Assembly: GCA_022616075.1 (NCBI GenBank)
Contig: JAKEFK010000259.1
Location: 1 to 41,263, forward strand
Length of the DNA stretch: 41,263 nucleotides
Source of the DNA: a bacterium
GTDB taxonomy: Bacteria; Acidobacteriota; HRBIN11; JAKEFK01
Reading direction: 5' to 3'
Positions 9,496 to 17,592 of the stretch are shown piece by piece (position 1 is the first letter of the stretch; each line of letters opens with the position of its first letter). Under the pieces are notes generated by a model. The model searched no databases. It was not told the DNA's origin and was given only the letters and a program-made list of their open reading frames with translations. Both the position numbers and the translations under genes were made by a program.

Positions 9496-9699
9496 CTATG
9501 CTGCTTTTTTCGGTGGAGGAGGTGGTGTCAGGAACCCGGACGGAATTGCTGAAGTCTCGGGTTTTTTGGGTGCTTCCTGGCCAACCTGCAATTTTCGGAA
9601 GCAGGGATCGCAAATCCTCCAGTGTTGCTGCAGCGAATTTCGTCTTACCGGTGACAGTTTGCGGCAGTCTCTGCAGATCACATGTGTGATGATGCTCAT
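9496..9699 (-). CDS. Small zinc-ribbon protein
   Basis: A 67-residue protein with two Cys pairs (CRDC at 10-13 and CDPC at about 30-33) spaced as in a treble-clef or zinc-ribbon fold, followed by a Pro/Lys-rich tail (TPPPPPKKAA). The reading frame was chosen because it has a good ribosome binding site (GGAGAGGG, 4 bases before the ATG at 9699) and a sensible zinc-binding pattern. A longer overlapping frame (9380-9781) has neither. It lies between the coupling ATPase and the primase, so it may be a small DNA- or RNA-binding regulator. No family assigned. Confidence 0.6.
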   Translation of the reverse strand: MSIITHVICRDCRKLSPVRRNSLQQHWRICDPCFRKLQVGQEAPKKPETSAIPSGFLTPPPPPKKAA

Positions 9700-9701
9700 A
9701 T

Positions 9702-9757
9702 GCCCTCTCCATCTTCAAAAACTGCAGATGAAGAATTAAAGATGAAGAGGAGAGGGC
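9702..9757 (-). promoter_or_regulatory. Inverted repeat sequestering the zinc-ribbon gene's ribosome binding site
   Basis: Arms 9702-9717 and 9743-9757 are complementary over 15 bp with a single bulged A, separated by 25 bases. On the minus strand the downstream arm contains the GGAGAGGG Shine-Dalgarno sequence of the gene starting at 9699. The folded message would block initiation. No T run follows, so it is not a typical terminator. Confidence 0.5.
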
Positions 9758-9783
9758 GATTATGAAGCCGTATGATTCCATTT

Positions 9784-11700
9784 TCAGCTCTCGTTGGGAA
9801 GTATTTTCCGGATGCGTTTTCGGAAGATTTGATCGTCTTTCCTCTTAACCTCGCGGGGAATTGGAGCCTTTGCCCACAGCAACCTTGGTATGAAGCAGAA
9901 TCCCTGTCCGTACGATCCGCGGACATCTCCATCCAGGTCATCCTCAAGCAGATCAACCCAGAACTGCCACTCCTGCAAGTTCATGAAGCAGTTTGGGTGG
10001 TACTCACGAACTTCAACTTCTCTTTGTAATGTTCCCTCTTTTCTTTTCACAATTCCGTTCCCGTAGCGGCCGGTCTCCTGTATGACACGAATCAGTTTGG
10101 TTCGATTCGACCACATCCTGGCTTCGTCGCCGTCTCTTTGCTGCCCGACCAGGTGATGCCTGCAAGCCTGCAAAAGGTTGAGTTGCACATTCCTGGTGTT
10201 GTGCCGCTGCAGATCCTCAAGCTGAGCCAAATTTTGCATCGCCAGCACGAACGATATACCGGCTTTTCGATTCTGGTTGAAAAGTTCCATAAAAGCTCCT
10301 GGGGCGAAGGCTGCAAATTCGTCAATGAGGCAAATCATGTCATCCCACTCTGAGCTGTCGACCTGGTTCCTGTAGGAGATGATCCCCTGAAGATTTGCCA
10401 CAATCATTCTGCCCACGTGCGTTTTGTTGAATAGCAGGGAATGCGCCGGAAGCCTGAACACGACACATAACTTTTCTTTGGAGATTTTCTGGAAATTCAG
10501 GTCGGGTTTTCTATTGTTGAAAATCCTGTAAAGCGGCTCATGCATAAACGGTTCAAGACCCGCGCAAATGTTGGAAGTCAACTTGGATATATCTGCCTGA
10601 CTCATCCGCGCGTAGGTGTCTTTCCAGTTTTGCAGTTCAATGGGAGTTCCCCTGTACGCAGCGATGGTTTCCTTCCGGAAGCTTTCATTGTGGATGAAGC
10701 GCATCAGATCTTCCGGAACAAAGTCGGCGTCAGGATAGTAGTTGTAGAGAAAGGGAATCATCGCAAGCACGAAACGCGCTTCCTGATGCTGGTAATAGTC
10801 CCTGTCGCCCCTTCCATTAGCTTCCAATCCAACCCCACTGCAGATGCGATTGGCGACAACCAGTGGATTATCTGTCGGGTACTTCGAGAACAACCCGAAG
10901 GTGGGACAATCTTCTCCCAACAGGTTGATTTCAAAAATATCTGCATCCCTTCCACAAACGTGAGCGGAATGTAACATATTGCTCCAAAATGCCAGATCGC
11001 CCGATGGTTCAATGATGACGACGCTCTTTCTCTTAAGCATGTAGCTGAATGCCAGGTTCTCCATGAGATTGGACTTTCCCCAGCCGGGTGAGCCGAATAT
11101 GATCATGTTCTTTCGCATCCTTTGCATCGTTGTCATCCAGAAATCTCCACGCCGGTCTACAAAGGGCAGAACCGTTCGGAGTGCTCTGGTGGGTAATGAT
11201 TTTCTTTCTCTGTAGCCCAGGACGACATCATCTGAGTCGCTGTATTCTTCGAGCGAGTAAACGTCCCGGTAAGTATCCATTTCCTCTGGCTCTTTGATGA
11301 TGTAGTCAGGCGAATGCGGGAAGCGCTTCTTGTTTGATTGTTTGACTTTGAAAATGAAGAATGCAAAGACCAGGAATCCTACTGCAATGGCCGAGACGAC
11401 TTTCGTGAGTGTCGCCGTTACCGTTCTGAGGTTGGTACGCAGCTGCTCGATTGATTTCCGGGTTTTCGAGGCCCCGGCGGAAGGTGGTAGGGTCTTGGGC
11501 TTGGATAGAATTCTCTGATGAGACATTGGACGAGTTGTGGGCGGCGTGTATAACGGATTCGTCTGTTTCCGGCTGACCTTTGTCGACTGGCGATTTCCTT
11601 GAAGCGGATTCATGGTTCCCTGCGAATTTGACTGTCCCCAGGCGTCCGCCATCATGGCCATTCCCGCGATCCACAAAAAAATAATCAGTATGCGTTTCAT
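9784..11700 (-). CDS. VirD4/TraG-type coupling ATPase (T4CP)
   Basis: A 638-residue DNA-pump ATPase. Walker A is GSPGWGKS (203-210) and Walker B is CLIDEFAAF (457-465), followed by NRKAGISFVLAMQNLAQL, the motif typical of coupling proteins that moves DNA to the channel. The N terminus is unusual for this family: a signal-like hydrophobic segment (1-20), a Pro/Ser/Thr-rich stretch, and one clear TM helix at about 101-117. This implies a periplasmic N-terminal portion and a cytoplasmic motor. It lies 4 bases after the parB stop with an AGAGG ribosome binding site. It should link the primase/helicase/relaxation complex to the VirB8-9-10 channel. Confidence 0.88.
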   Translation of the reverse strand: MKRILIIFLWIAGMAMMADAWGQSNSQGTMNPLQGNRQSTKVSRKQTNPLYTPPTTRPMSHQRILSKPKTLPPSAGASKTRKSIEQLRTNLRTVTATLTKVVSAIAVGFLVFAFFIFKVKQSNKKRFPHSPDYIIKEPEEMDTYRDVYSLEEYSDSDDVVLGYRERKSLPTRALRTVLPFVDRRGDFWMTTMQRMRKNMIIFGSPGWGKSNLMENLAFSYMLKRKSVVIIEPSGDLAFWSNMLHSAHVCGRDADIFEINLLGEDCPTFGLFSKYPTDNPLVVANRICSGVGLEANGRGDRDYYQHQEARFVLAMIPFLYNYYPDADFVPEDLMRFIHNESFRKETIAAYRGTPIELQNWKDTYARMSQADISKLTSNICAGLEPFMHEPLYRIFNNRKPDLNFQKISKEKLCVVFRLPAHSLLFNKTHVGRMIVANLQGIISYRNQVDSSEWDDMICLIDEFAAFAPGAFMELFNQNRKAGISFVLAMQNLAQLEDLQRHNTRNVQLNLLQACRHHLVGQQRDGDEARMWSNRTKLIRVIQETGRYGNGIVKRKEGTLQREVEVREYHPNCFMNLQEWQFWVDLLEDDLDGDVRGSYGQGFCFIPRLLWAKAPIPREVKRKDDQIFRKRIRKILPNES

Positions 11701-11704
11701 AGCA

Positions 11705-13069
11705 TTACCTCTCTAATGGCGCTTCTTTGAAACGTTGTTCGTTCAGATCCTGGATGATCAGATTTGTGAGCAACTGCTGATGCAAATCAGGGTTTCGCTT
11801 CTTGATCAACGGATTCAGTAACCGTTTCTCATAAAACATTTCTTCGTAGGCCGTTATCTCCTCCTGGGGCATATGCGCAATCATTCGCCTGTACAGTTCA
11901 TCAAAGGAATTCTTGGAGAGATCAGGCGCGCTCTCTGTTCTTCTCGAAGGCTGTATATCGTCTACGACCTCAGCTTCTAAACTACTGAGTTGTTCCTGGA
12001 CAGCCTCCGGGCCGCTAAGGATCTTCATCCGGATGTCGCGCATAGTGTTTGCGGTGTCAACAAGCGACGACTCGAATATTTCCAGGTCTTCCAAAAATCG
12101 TTCGGGATTTTCTGGTTGATAGGCCGCAGGATTGAACTTGCACAAATCATCACGAACCGCCATAAGCCAGTACTGGTAATCATCAACACGCGCCTCCAGA
12201 TCAATTGTTCCGTTTTTGAATCCAATGCGTTCCTCATCCTGGCTTGCAGAATCTGATTCAATGAAGTTGTCGTCTTCTGATATCTGATTCGGCTCATTGT
12301 CCTCAACAACGGAAGCCGACACCTTTTCGTTTGCCAGCGGAGGTAATTCTTTTTTGTTTGTGAACGGGATCGCCGGCTGATCGGACATATGTGGATAGTG
12401 CGTGTCCTCTTTTGGCTGTCTGTTGGCGCGCTCTTTCAGCGCCTTTGCCTTCATTGCCGCCCAAACTTCGGCTTGCTTTGATTTTGGTTTGGCGGCGAGC
12501 TCAAAAATCTGCGTCTTTTTGAATGGGATGTATCCCAGCTCGTTCAGCGTTTCTTTTGTAAAGGCAAAGTAATCTTCTTTGATTTCATGAGAGATGTCAT
12601 TTACCAGAAGCGTTCTCTGCACGGTTCGTTCGTGAAGATTCAGAGCTCTCGCAACGTCGGTTGCGAATTTTAAACCGCTCACCTCTCTGAAATGTTCCAG
12701 CAGCTCCGCTTCTTCAAATACGTCCAGATCGTTACGGTGGAGATTCTCTGATAGCTCCATCGCTTCCAGGTTTTTGGGTGGGCAAATGATTGCCGGGATC
12801 GATTTGCCATACATCAGTCTTCCTTCAGCAGCAAGCTGCCTGCAGGCCTTTAAGCGCCTGCGTCCGGCAATTACTTTGTATTTTTCTCCCACGGGGGTTA
12901 ACAGGATCGGATTCAAAACGCCTAGTTGAGCAATGTTTTCTGTGAATGATTCCTGATCCGGATAATACTTGCGCGGCTCGTTATCGATGATGGCGCTCAG
13001 CGCAATAAGCTGACTCGGTCTTTCTTCGTTCTGATACAAGTCCGCAGCGGCCGCTGTTCGTGCTTTCAT
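11705..13069 (-). CDS. parB: ParB/KorB-family DNA-binding protein
   Basis: The N-terminal ParB nuclease-like (CTP-binding) domain is clear: YKVIAGRRRLKA (GRRR at 69-72) and ELSENLHRNDLD (about 106-116). A helix-turn-helix region follows (about 128-160, ALNLHERTVQRTLL). The C-terminal half is acidic and low complexity, then ends in a helical segment. No ParA is adjacent. ParB-like proteins without ParA on conjugative plasmids, such as KorB of RK2, act as partition proteins and operon repressors. It overlaps the M23 gene by ATGA. A palindrome at 17555-17592, upstream of the operon's first visible gene, is a possible binding site (inferred). Confidence 0.87.
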   Translation of the reverse strand: MKARTAAAADLYQNEERPSQLIALSAIIDNEPRKYYPDQESFTENIAQLGVLNPILLTPVGEKYKVIAGRRRLKACRQLAAEGRLMYGKSIPAIICPPKNLEAMELSENLHRNDLDVFEEAELLEHFREVSGLKFATDVARALNLHERTVQRTLLVNDISHEIKEDYFAFTKETLNELGYIPFKKTQIFELAAKPKSKQAEVWAAMKAKALKERANRQPKEDTHYPHMSDQPAIPFTNKKELPPLANEKVSASVVEDNEPNQISEDDNFIESDSASQDEERIGFKNGTIDLEARVDDYQYWLMAVRDDLCKFNPAAYQPENPERFLEDLEIFESSLVDTANTMRDIRMKILSGPEAVQEQLSSLEAEVVDDIQPSRRTESAPDLSKNSFDELYRRMIAHMPQEEITAYEEMFYEKRLLNPLIKKRNPDLHQQLLTNLIIQDLNEQRFKEAPLER

Positions 13070-13833
13070 TGATTTCCTCCTGGCTTGATTGATTCGTTTG
13101 ATAACATTGCGAGCATCATGACAAGTGCCTGAGGGTTCACCGGACGTCCGTTCACTCGGAGCTCATAATGAAGGTTGTCTCCGGTTGCCCGTCCTGTTGA
13201 TCCAACCAAGCCGATGATCTCGCCGGCCTGAACATCCTGGCCTTCGTTTACAAGTGCTTTGGAAAGATGGGCGTAGAATGAAGAGACTCTTTGTGAATGT
13301 TGCACTTCTACGCTGATTCCGTATCCTGGCAAACTGCCTGCTTTGACTACTTTTCCTGCAACAGGGCATGGGATTTGTGTCCCCTGTGGCGCCGCAAAGT
13401 CGGTGCCGTTATGTCTTTTTAACGCGTTCATTTCAATTGGATCTTTGCGGATTCCATAGCCCGAAGTCTGCGGCGCATCAATCGGGCGGAGCATCGATTG
13501 CAAAGGGTCCTTCCCAGACAAGGACGCCAGAAGCTTCTGGAGTTGTTCAAGCTTAGCAGTCTGATCCGGTGCAGGCTTTTTTGTGTATTTTGCCTTCAGA
13601 CCGAACGGATCATTCCCAAGCCCGAGACGTGTGAGTCCATTCGTAGCAGGATTCGGACACTTTGGCGCGGCTGTTTGTGCTAACGGAGGCTGTTCCCTTT
13701 GATACGCATCGCTTATAACGGCCGCTTCCAGTTGACCGCTTTGTGGCGTTTTTTCCGCTTCTCCCCTGTAAAGGGCGTGGCCGATAAATGCGATGGCAAC
13801 AAGAACGAGAATGCACTTATGACGTTCATCCAT
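13066..13833 (-). CDS. M23-family (LytM-like) peptidoglycan peptidase, one active-site His replaced
   Basis: The N terminus has a hydrophobic segment (8-22) acting as signal or anchor, then a Pro/Ala-rich linker and an M23 domain (about 122-235). Zinc and catalytic positions seen are H141 and D145 (HNGTD), H189 (YAHL) and H222 (LHYE). The usual HLH motif near the end reads NLH, so its first His is Asn220. Conjugation systems often carry a wall-cutting enzyme to let the channel pass. The substitution suggests reduced activity or a structural role. It is coupled to parB by ATGA, and its start has AAGGGGA upstream. Confidence 0.85.
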   Translation of the reverse strand: MDERHKCILVLVAIAFIGHALYRGEAEKTPQSGQLEAAVISDAYQREQPPLAQTAAPKCPNPATNGLTRLGLGNDPFGLKAKYTKKPAPDQTAKLEQLQKLLASLSGKDPLQSMLRPIDAPQTSGYGIRKDPIEMNALKRHNGTDFAAPQGTQIPCPVAGKVVKAGSLPGYGISVEVQHSQRVSSFYAHLSKALVNEGQDVQAGEIIGLVGSTGRATGDNLHYELRVNGRPVNPQALVMMLAMLSNESIKPGGNQ

Positions 13834-13835
13834 TT

Positions 13836-14924
13836 TTATTTCCCCTTGGAAGAAGGACTCCCAAACTCACTTGCAATAGAGAAAGGGATCTCGATTAAAC
13901 GCCCATCAGAGGCAACCATCTGTGCGTACTCGACAGTGCTCCCGAGACCGGAAAGGCCCTTATATGGTTTTGCAGTTAATCGAAGCAATGGTCCGAGGTT
14001 GCTCGACAGCTTTTCAAGCTTGAAGTCGAAAAGCCCATTCGGCGCCAGAGCGGTGATTTCAGGTGGATCCTTTATTTTCCATCCCCAAAGGAGGACTGCA
14101 CTATTTTGCTTGCGTGTGATGTAGCGCTGGTTTTCGTAAATGACAAACGGGTCGCTGATCTGATATGTGATCATTAACCGTATCGTTCCTTTCTGATCCC
14201 CTTGCGACCAATCCAAAACAATCGCCTTGTCCATGTTTCCTGGTCTGTCGTTGAATGTGTGTATGAAGTACCGGAGTGGTGATGATTCATGCGGAAGCAA
14301 TTCCATTGGCGCTCTCAGGATTGTGCATCCGCATGAGGCCTTGGCCTGGATTTTTATGGCCGTGTTGGAATTGTTTGTAAGCAAAAAACTATTTTGTAGA
14401 GCAGTTCCGCGCAGGATTGTTCCTTCATCCGAGGTGGCGCGATCTACATTCAGAACCTGCGCCGGGCCGGCAAAAACTAATTGTGTAGCAAAGCAAAGGA
14501 TCGCGGGAATCACCAGTGCCGCGTACCTTCGCGCCTTTACGTGAAGCTTGTCGATATTCAGAGAAACAAACTGTCGCTTGCAAAGAATCAATGCGATTAT
14601 GCAGCCTGCATTCAGGACAATGATCATCAGAGGGATTGCAGTGTTAACCTGCAGCGTCGCCTCCAGTCTTTTGACTATTGCGAGGTAAAGAGCCGAGTTT
14701 AAGACCATCATCGTGCTGAAACCTATCTGAAGACGCCTTGCCCAGTTCTTGCGTTTAATAAGACCCACCAGTGCTGCAATCGCAGCCCCCAGAAGAAGAA
14801 GCCGCCAAAGGACCGTTACTGCGTCCACACCAGCGCTGAGTCCCTGAATCAGATAACCGGCAAATGAAAAGATCCCGATTCCGGCGCAGACAGGCCCAAG
14901 GATGAACAATCTCTCTTTGCTCAT
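13836..14924 (-). CDS. Membrane protein with a periplasmic DUF1573-like domain
   Basis: About five hydrophobic helices occupy the N-terminal 150 residues (roughly 9-30, 36-57, 68-87, 97-115, 134-152). A soluble beta-rich domain follows, starting with LLTNNSNTAIKI and SCGCTI (CGC at 198-200), the hallmark of DUF1573-type immunoglobulin-like domains. The remaining 160 residues are beta-rich and unrecognised. It overlaps the VirB10-like gene by ATGA, so it belongs to the channel operon. A periplasmic adhesin or assembly-chaperone-like role around the channel is plausible but inferred. Confidence 0.75.
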   Translation of the reverse strand: MSKERLFILGPVCAGIGIFSFAGYLIQGLSAGVDAVTVLWRLLLLGAAIAALVGLIKRKNWARRLQIGFSTMMVLNSALYLAIVKRLEATLQVNTAIPLMIIVLNAGCIIALILCKRQFVSLNIDKLHVKARRYAALVIPAILCFATQLVFAGPAQVLNVDRATSDEGTILRGTALQNSFLLTNNSNTAIKIQAKASCGCTILRAPMELLPHESSPLRYFIHTFNDRPGNMDKAIVLDWSQGDQKGTIRLMITYQISDPFVIYENQRYITRKQNSAVLLWGWKIKDPPEITALAPNGLFDFKLEKLSSNLGPLLRLTAKPYKGLSGLGSTVEYAQMVASDGRLIEIPFSIASEFGSPSSKGK

Positions 14925-16060
14925 CGCGATACTCCTGTTATCACTACGTAAAACTCGCTTCCCGCATCTGCCGTGCAGTAACGGACTCTTCCGGTTTGCT
15001 CGGCGTAGTCTGCTTCGCGCTGGATTTGTCCGGCCAAACGGTCGCGCGCGGCATCTTGAGCCGAATACGCGCCGGTTGATCGTCCGCTGGCAACGGCAGC
15101 CAGAGCGTTGAATCCGATCGACAATCCCTTAGAAATCACGTTGGAGCCACCGTGATCTTTGCAGCTTGCCGGCAGCCCTTGGGTTTTCTGTTTGTCAACG
15201 ATCACGTACTGCCGTCCGTTCTTGCGTGTGCCGTCCGTTTGTTGTTCTTCTGTGAAATTGATGTAGACGCGATCGATGTCAGGCGCAATGCGGGCGCTTC
15301 CGTATAGGATGGTTCCGTCATCCAGCTGACCAATTGCCAGAGATCCTCCGTAGCCCGAAGCTTCGAGCTTCGAAATCAGCCTTCCATGAATGAAGGTCTC
15401 GGTTCCGGAGTACGAACCCGGACCAGTAAGCGATGCGGATGTTGTGTTGGGATTGCCGCGATCTGATACCTTATGCAGGTAGACGAGCATGCTGGAAGGA
15501 TCGGGCTCTTCAGCTGCTACGGGAGCTTGCTCCACTTCACGCAGTGCGGGCGTTTCTGATTCCGGTGCTGCCGGAGTCTCTACCCGGGTGTTGTTAATGG
15601 GCGGTCCAGTCTCTGCAGCATTCCCGATCTGCAGAGACTGGTTTTTTTGTGAAGTGTCATTTATGAAGTGCTCAACATCGTTTTGACCGGGAACGCGTTC
15701 TTCACCAATGATTCCCGATGTTCTTTCTTCCTGTGCTGAACTGGAGCTTGGTTTTGCAGAGATGACTGCCGCCATAAGAATCAGAAAGCACACAATGATT
15801 CCAACAGATCTCTTTCGCTTCTTTGGATTCGTCAGGCCCAGCGCATCGCCCAACTGATTCACATGGTTGATCAGCCCAAAGAAACTGTGCTTGCTCTCAA
15901 ACTTCACCGTTTGCTTGGAAGAAGGAGCATCCGCTGGTGAAGATCCGCCGGCGGAGCTTGGTTCAGTTGAAGGCGCCTTCTTTGTGCGTGGCGCGTCGGG
16001 ATTTGCGAGAACATAATCTTCAACTTCTTTTGAGAAAATTCTTCGCGTCGTATTCTTCAT
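14921..16060 (-). CDS. VirB10/TraB/TrbI-like channel scaffold protein
   Basis: Topology of the VirB10 family: a cytoplasmic N terminus, one TM helix (about residues 86-102), a long Pro/Glu/Ala-rich periplasmic linker, and a C-terminal beta domain (about 205-379) with GTETFIHGRLISKLE and LDDGTILYGSARI-type motifs as in TrbI/TraB proteins. I chose the ATG at 16060 because it makes a 4-base overlap with the upstream VirB9-like gene and has AGAGGTG before it; an upstream ATG at 16123 would lie inside that gene. VirB10 spans from inner to outer membrane and gates the channel. The gene order VirB8-9-10 matches traE-traK-traB of F-type systems. Confidence 0.8.
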   Translation of the reverse strand: MKNTTRRIFSKEVEDYVLANPDAPRTKKAPSTEPSSAGGSSPADAPSSKQTVKFESKHSFFGLINHVNQLGDALGLTNPKKRKRSVGIIVCFLILMAAVISAKPSSSSAQEERTSGIIGEERVPGQNDVEHFINDTSQKNQSLQIGNAAETGPPINNTRVETPAAPESETPALREVEQAPVAAEEPDPSSMLVYLHKVSDRGNPNTTSASLTGPGSYSGTETFIHGRLISKLEASGYGGSLAIGQLDDGTILYGSARIAPDIDRVYINFTEEQQTDGTRKNGRQYVIVDKQKTQGLPASCKDHGGSNVISKGLSIGFNALAAVASGRSTGAYSAQDAARDRLAGQIQREADYAEQTGRVRYCTADAGSEFYVVITGVSR

Positions 16061-16764
16061 AGCTTCACCTCTTTGCCCATCACGGAGAATTTCTTCGTGT
16101 TCGTGAGCAGATATGTGTCCCAAAAGATTGCCTTCTGACCGATCGAGAATCCGGCCTGTGGCACGTTTGTATGCAGCAGGTAATACGATCCAACTTGGGC
16201 CTGCAGGCGGACGTACAGCGGCCCGTTTGAGAAGACAGTTTTTTCTTTGATCTTCAGCTTCTTTTCCCTTCTGATCGTTGATAGAAAGGAGTGCATTCCT
16301 TCAACCATGGAATCCCTTTCCTTTTCGAACCGGGCCTGTAATGCTTGCACTTCCTTTCGCTTTGCCGCCTCCAGCGGTGATTCCGCAACAAGAACTTGAT
16401 GGCGATAATCCTCTCCGTTGATCGCCGTGATCGCGAATTCGAAAGGAATTCCGCCGGTAACGACAAACAGCGTCACCGGCATCAGCAGGACGCTCTGTCC
16501 GGATGCGTCGTAAATTTCTTTCCGGGGTGAGATATAGAGAATGTTGCTGCCCTGATCCGCTTCGACAACGAAATATTTGATTGCGCTGGGAGGAATGCGG
16601 GTCGACTCAATTGGGCCGGGCATCACGAATGCCGTGACCTTATTGACTGCCAGAGTTACTTCATACGGTCGATCCAGACTGCGGATCGGGACCGTCTCAA
16701 TGTCAGCAGCAATCGCAAGAGCGGCAACATACAGAAGAAATGCGAATGTCATCATTGTTTTCAT
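16057..16764 (-). CDS. VirB9/TraK-like outer-membrane-complex protein
   Basis: A 235-residue exported protein with a clear signal peptide (MKTMMTFAFLLYVAALAIAA). The beta-rich N-terminal half has features of VirB9/TraK proteins: a VNKVTAFVMPGPI-type strand, YFVVEADQGSNILYISPR, and a VTGGIPFEFAITA strand. A charged helical segment at about 130-170 and a final beta region follow. Assignment rests on this pattern plus its position between VirB8-like and VirB10-like genes with ATGA overlaps on both sides. Sequence identity to textbook VirB9 is low, so it could be a divergent subtype. Confidence 0.65.
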   Translation of the reverse strand: MKTMMTFAFLLYVAALAIAADIETVPIRSLDRPYEVTLAVNKVTAFVMPGPIESTRIPPSAIKYFVVEADQGSNILYISPRKEIYDASGQSVLLMPVTLFVVTGGIPFEFAITAINGEDYRHQVLVAESPLEAAKRKEVQALQARFEKERDSMVEGMHSFLSTIRREKKLKIKEKTVFSNGPLYVRLQAQVGSYYLLHTNVPQAGFSIGQKAIFWDTYLLTNTKKFSVMGKEVKL

Positions 16765-17438
16765 TGCAGAATCTGGACCTCCTGCTGTTTATTTGTTTCT
16801 TGTTCATTGTTGGCGGCCGGATATGGCTCAGCAACTCTCTGCTTGACGGTGAATGAATCCAGCAGCAAACCGATTGGATGAAGAGTGCTTCGAGGCGTGT
16901 TTTTCATATGAGCGGCAATCGTCAAACGTTCGCGGCGAGGAATGTCCTTGCTTCCGGAGGTTTGAACAATTGCTTCGAGCGTTACATCAAAGCCATCGCG
17001 TTGTTTGAATGCCTCCATTGAATCTTCGAGAATTTCTACGTTGCAGATGCTATTGTTTGCCCGAAGCTCTCGGAATATGTTCTTGTCTTTAATGGAGCGG
17101 AGGATCGATGTTCTTAGCGAAGGCGTCATTTGCTCTTGCGCGATTGCGATGTTGTTTTCGTAGTAGCGGTAGTCCTGTTTCAGGATGAGGCCGAACATTT
17201 GCCGCCCAAATCCTTTTGCCACTGGAATCCTGGCTTCATCTTTCCATTCATCCATCGATGCATTGATCTCGATGACCTTTCCATCTTTCGTGATCATCAC
17301 GGGAATCTCATTGTTCCGCGCACCCAACAGCATGAGTATGGTGAGTAGCTGTGTGACGCCCAGAAGGAAAGCAATGAGCCTCCAGGTCACAAGACTCGAG
17401 TTCAATTCTCCAAAACTCTTCGCTGCTCCAAATGCCAT
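16761..17438 (-). CDS. VirB8/TraE-like inner-membrane channel protein
   Basis: A 225-residue protein with a short cytoplasmic N terminus, one TM helix (about 19-39) and a periplasmic domain, the arrangement of VirB8/TraE. The WRLIAFLLGVTQLLTILML anchor and the following IPVMITKDGKV segment resemble TraE proteins. VirB8 nucleates assembly of the secretion channel at the inner membrane. It is the first visible minus-strand gene left of the B12 operon. In canonical systems a virB6-type gene lies nearby in the same direction; here the VirB6-like genes are 18 kb away on the far side of the B12 cargo. AGGAG lies upstream of the start. Confidence 0.72.
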   Translation of the reverse strand: MAFGAAKSFGELNSSLVTWRLIAFLLGVTQLLTILMLLGARNNEIPVMITKDGKVIEINASMDEWKDEARIPVAKGFGRQMFGLILKQDYRYYENNIAIAQEQMTPSLRTSILRSIKDKNIFRELRANNSICNVEILEDSMEAFKQRDGFDVTLEAIVQTSGSKDIPRRERLTIAAHMKNTPRSTLHPIGLLLDSFTVKQRVAEPYPAANNEQETNKQQEVQILQ

Positions 17439-17554
17439 TGCGTTTTCTCCTGCTTCTTCTTAGATCAAGAAGTGTGCCAGGATGTTGGATGTGCATTTTG
17501 CGGTCAATACTCGACAGAGTGATGGCGAATCGACTGATTCGATTAAGCTCAGGA

Positions 17555-17592
17555 GTCGAAAAGGTTTCGACGTAACTCAAAAACCTTTCGAC
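17555..17592. promoter_or_regulatory. Palindrome upstream of the VirB8-like gene
   Basis: Arms 17555-17567 and 17581-17592 form a 12-bp inverted repeat (GTCGAAA/GGTTT type) with one bulged A and a 13-base loop. It lies about 115 bases upstream of the minus-strand start at 17438. No T run follows on either strand. It may be an operator, possibly for the ParB-like protein encoded in the operon. A smaller perfect hairpin (AATCGA/TCGATT) is at 17528-17544. Confidence 0.4.

Noticed and set aside
9380-9781. A 133-residue minus-strand frame over the zinc-ribbon gene
   Set aside because: No family features and no good ribosome binding site; the overlapping 67-residue frame has paired CxxC motifs and a strong one.
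17308-17580. Small minus-strand frame before the VirB8-like gene as a TraL homologue
   Set aside because: TTG start, no membrane or TraL-like pattern, and most of it overlaps the VirB8-like gene.
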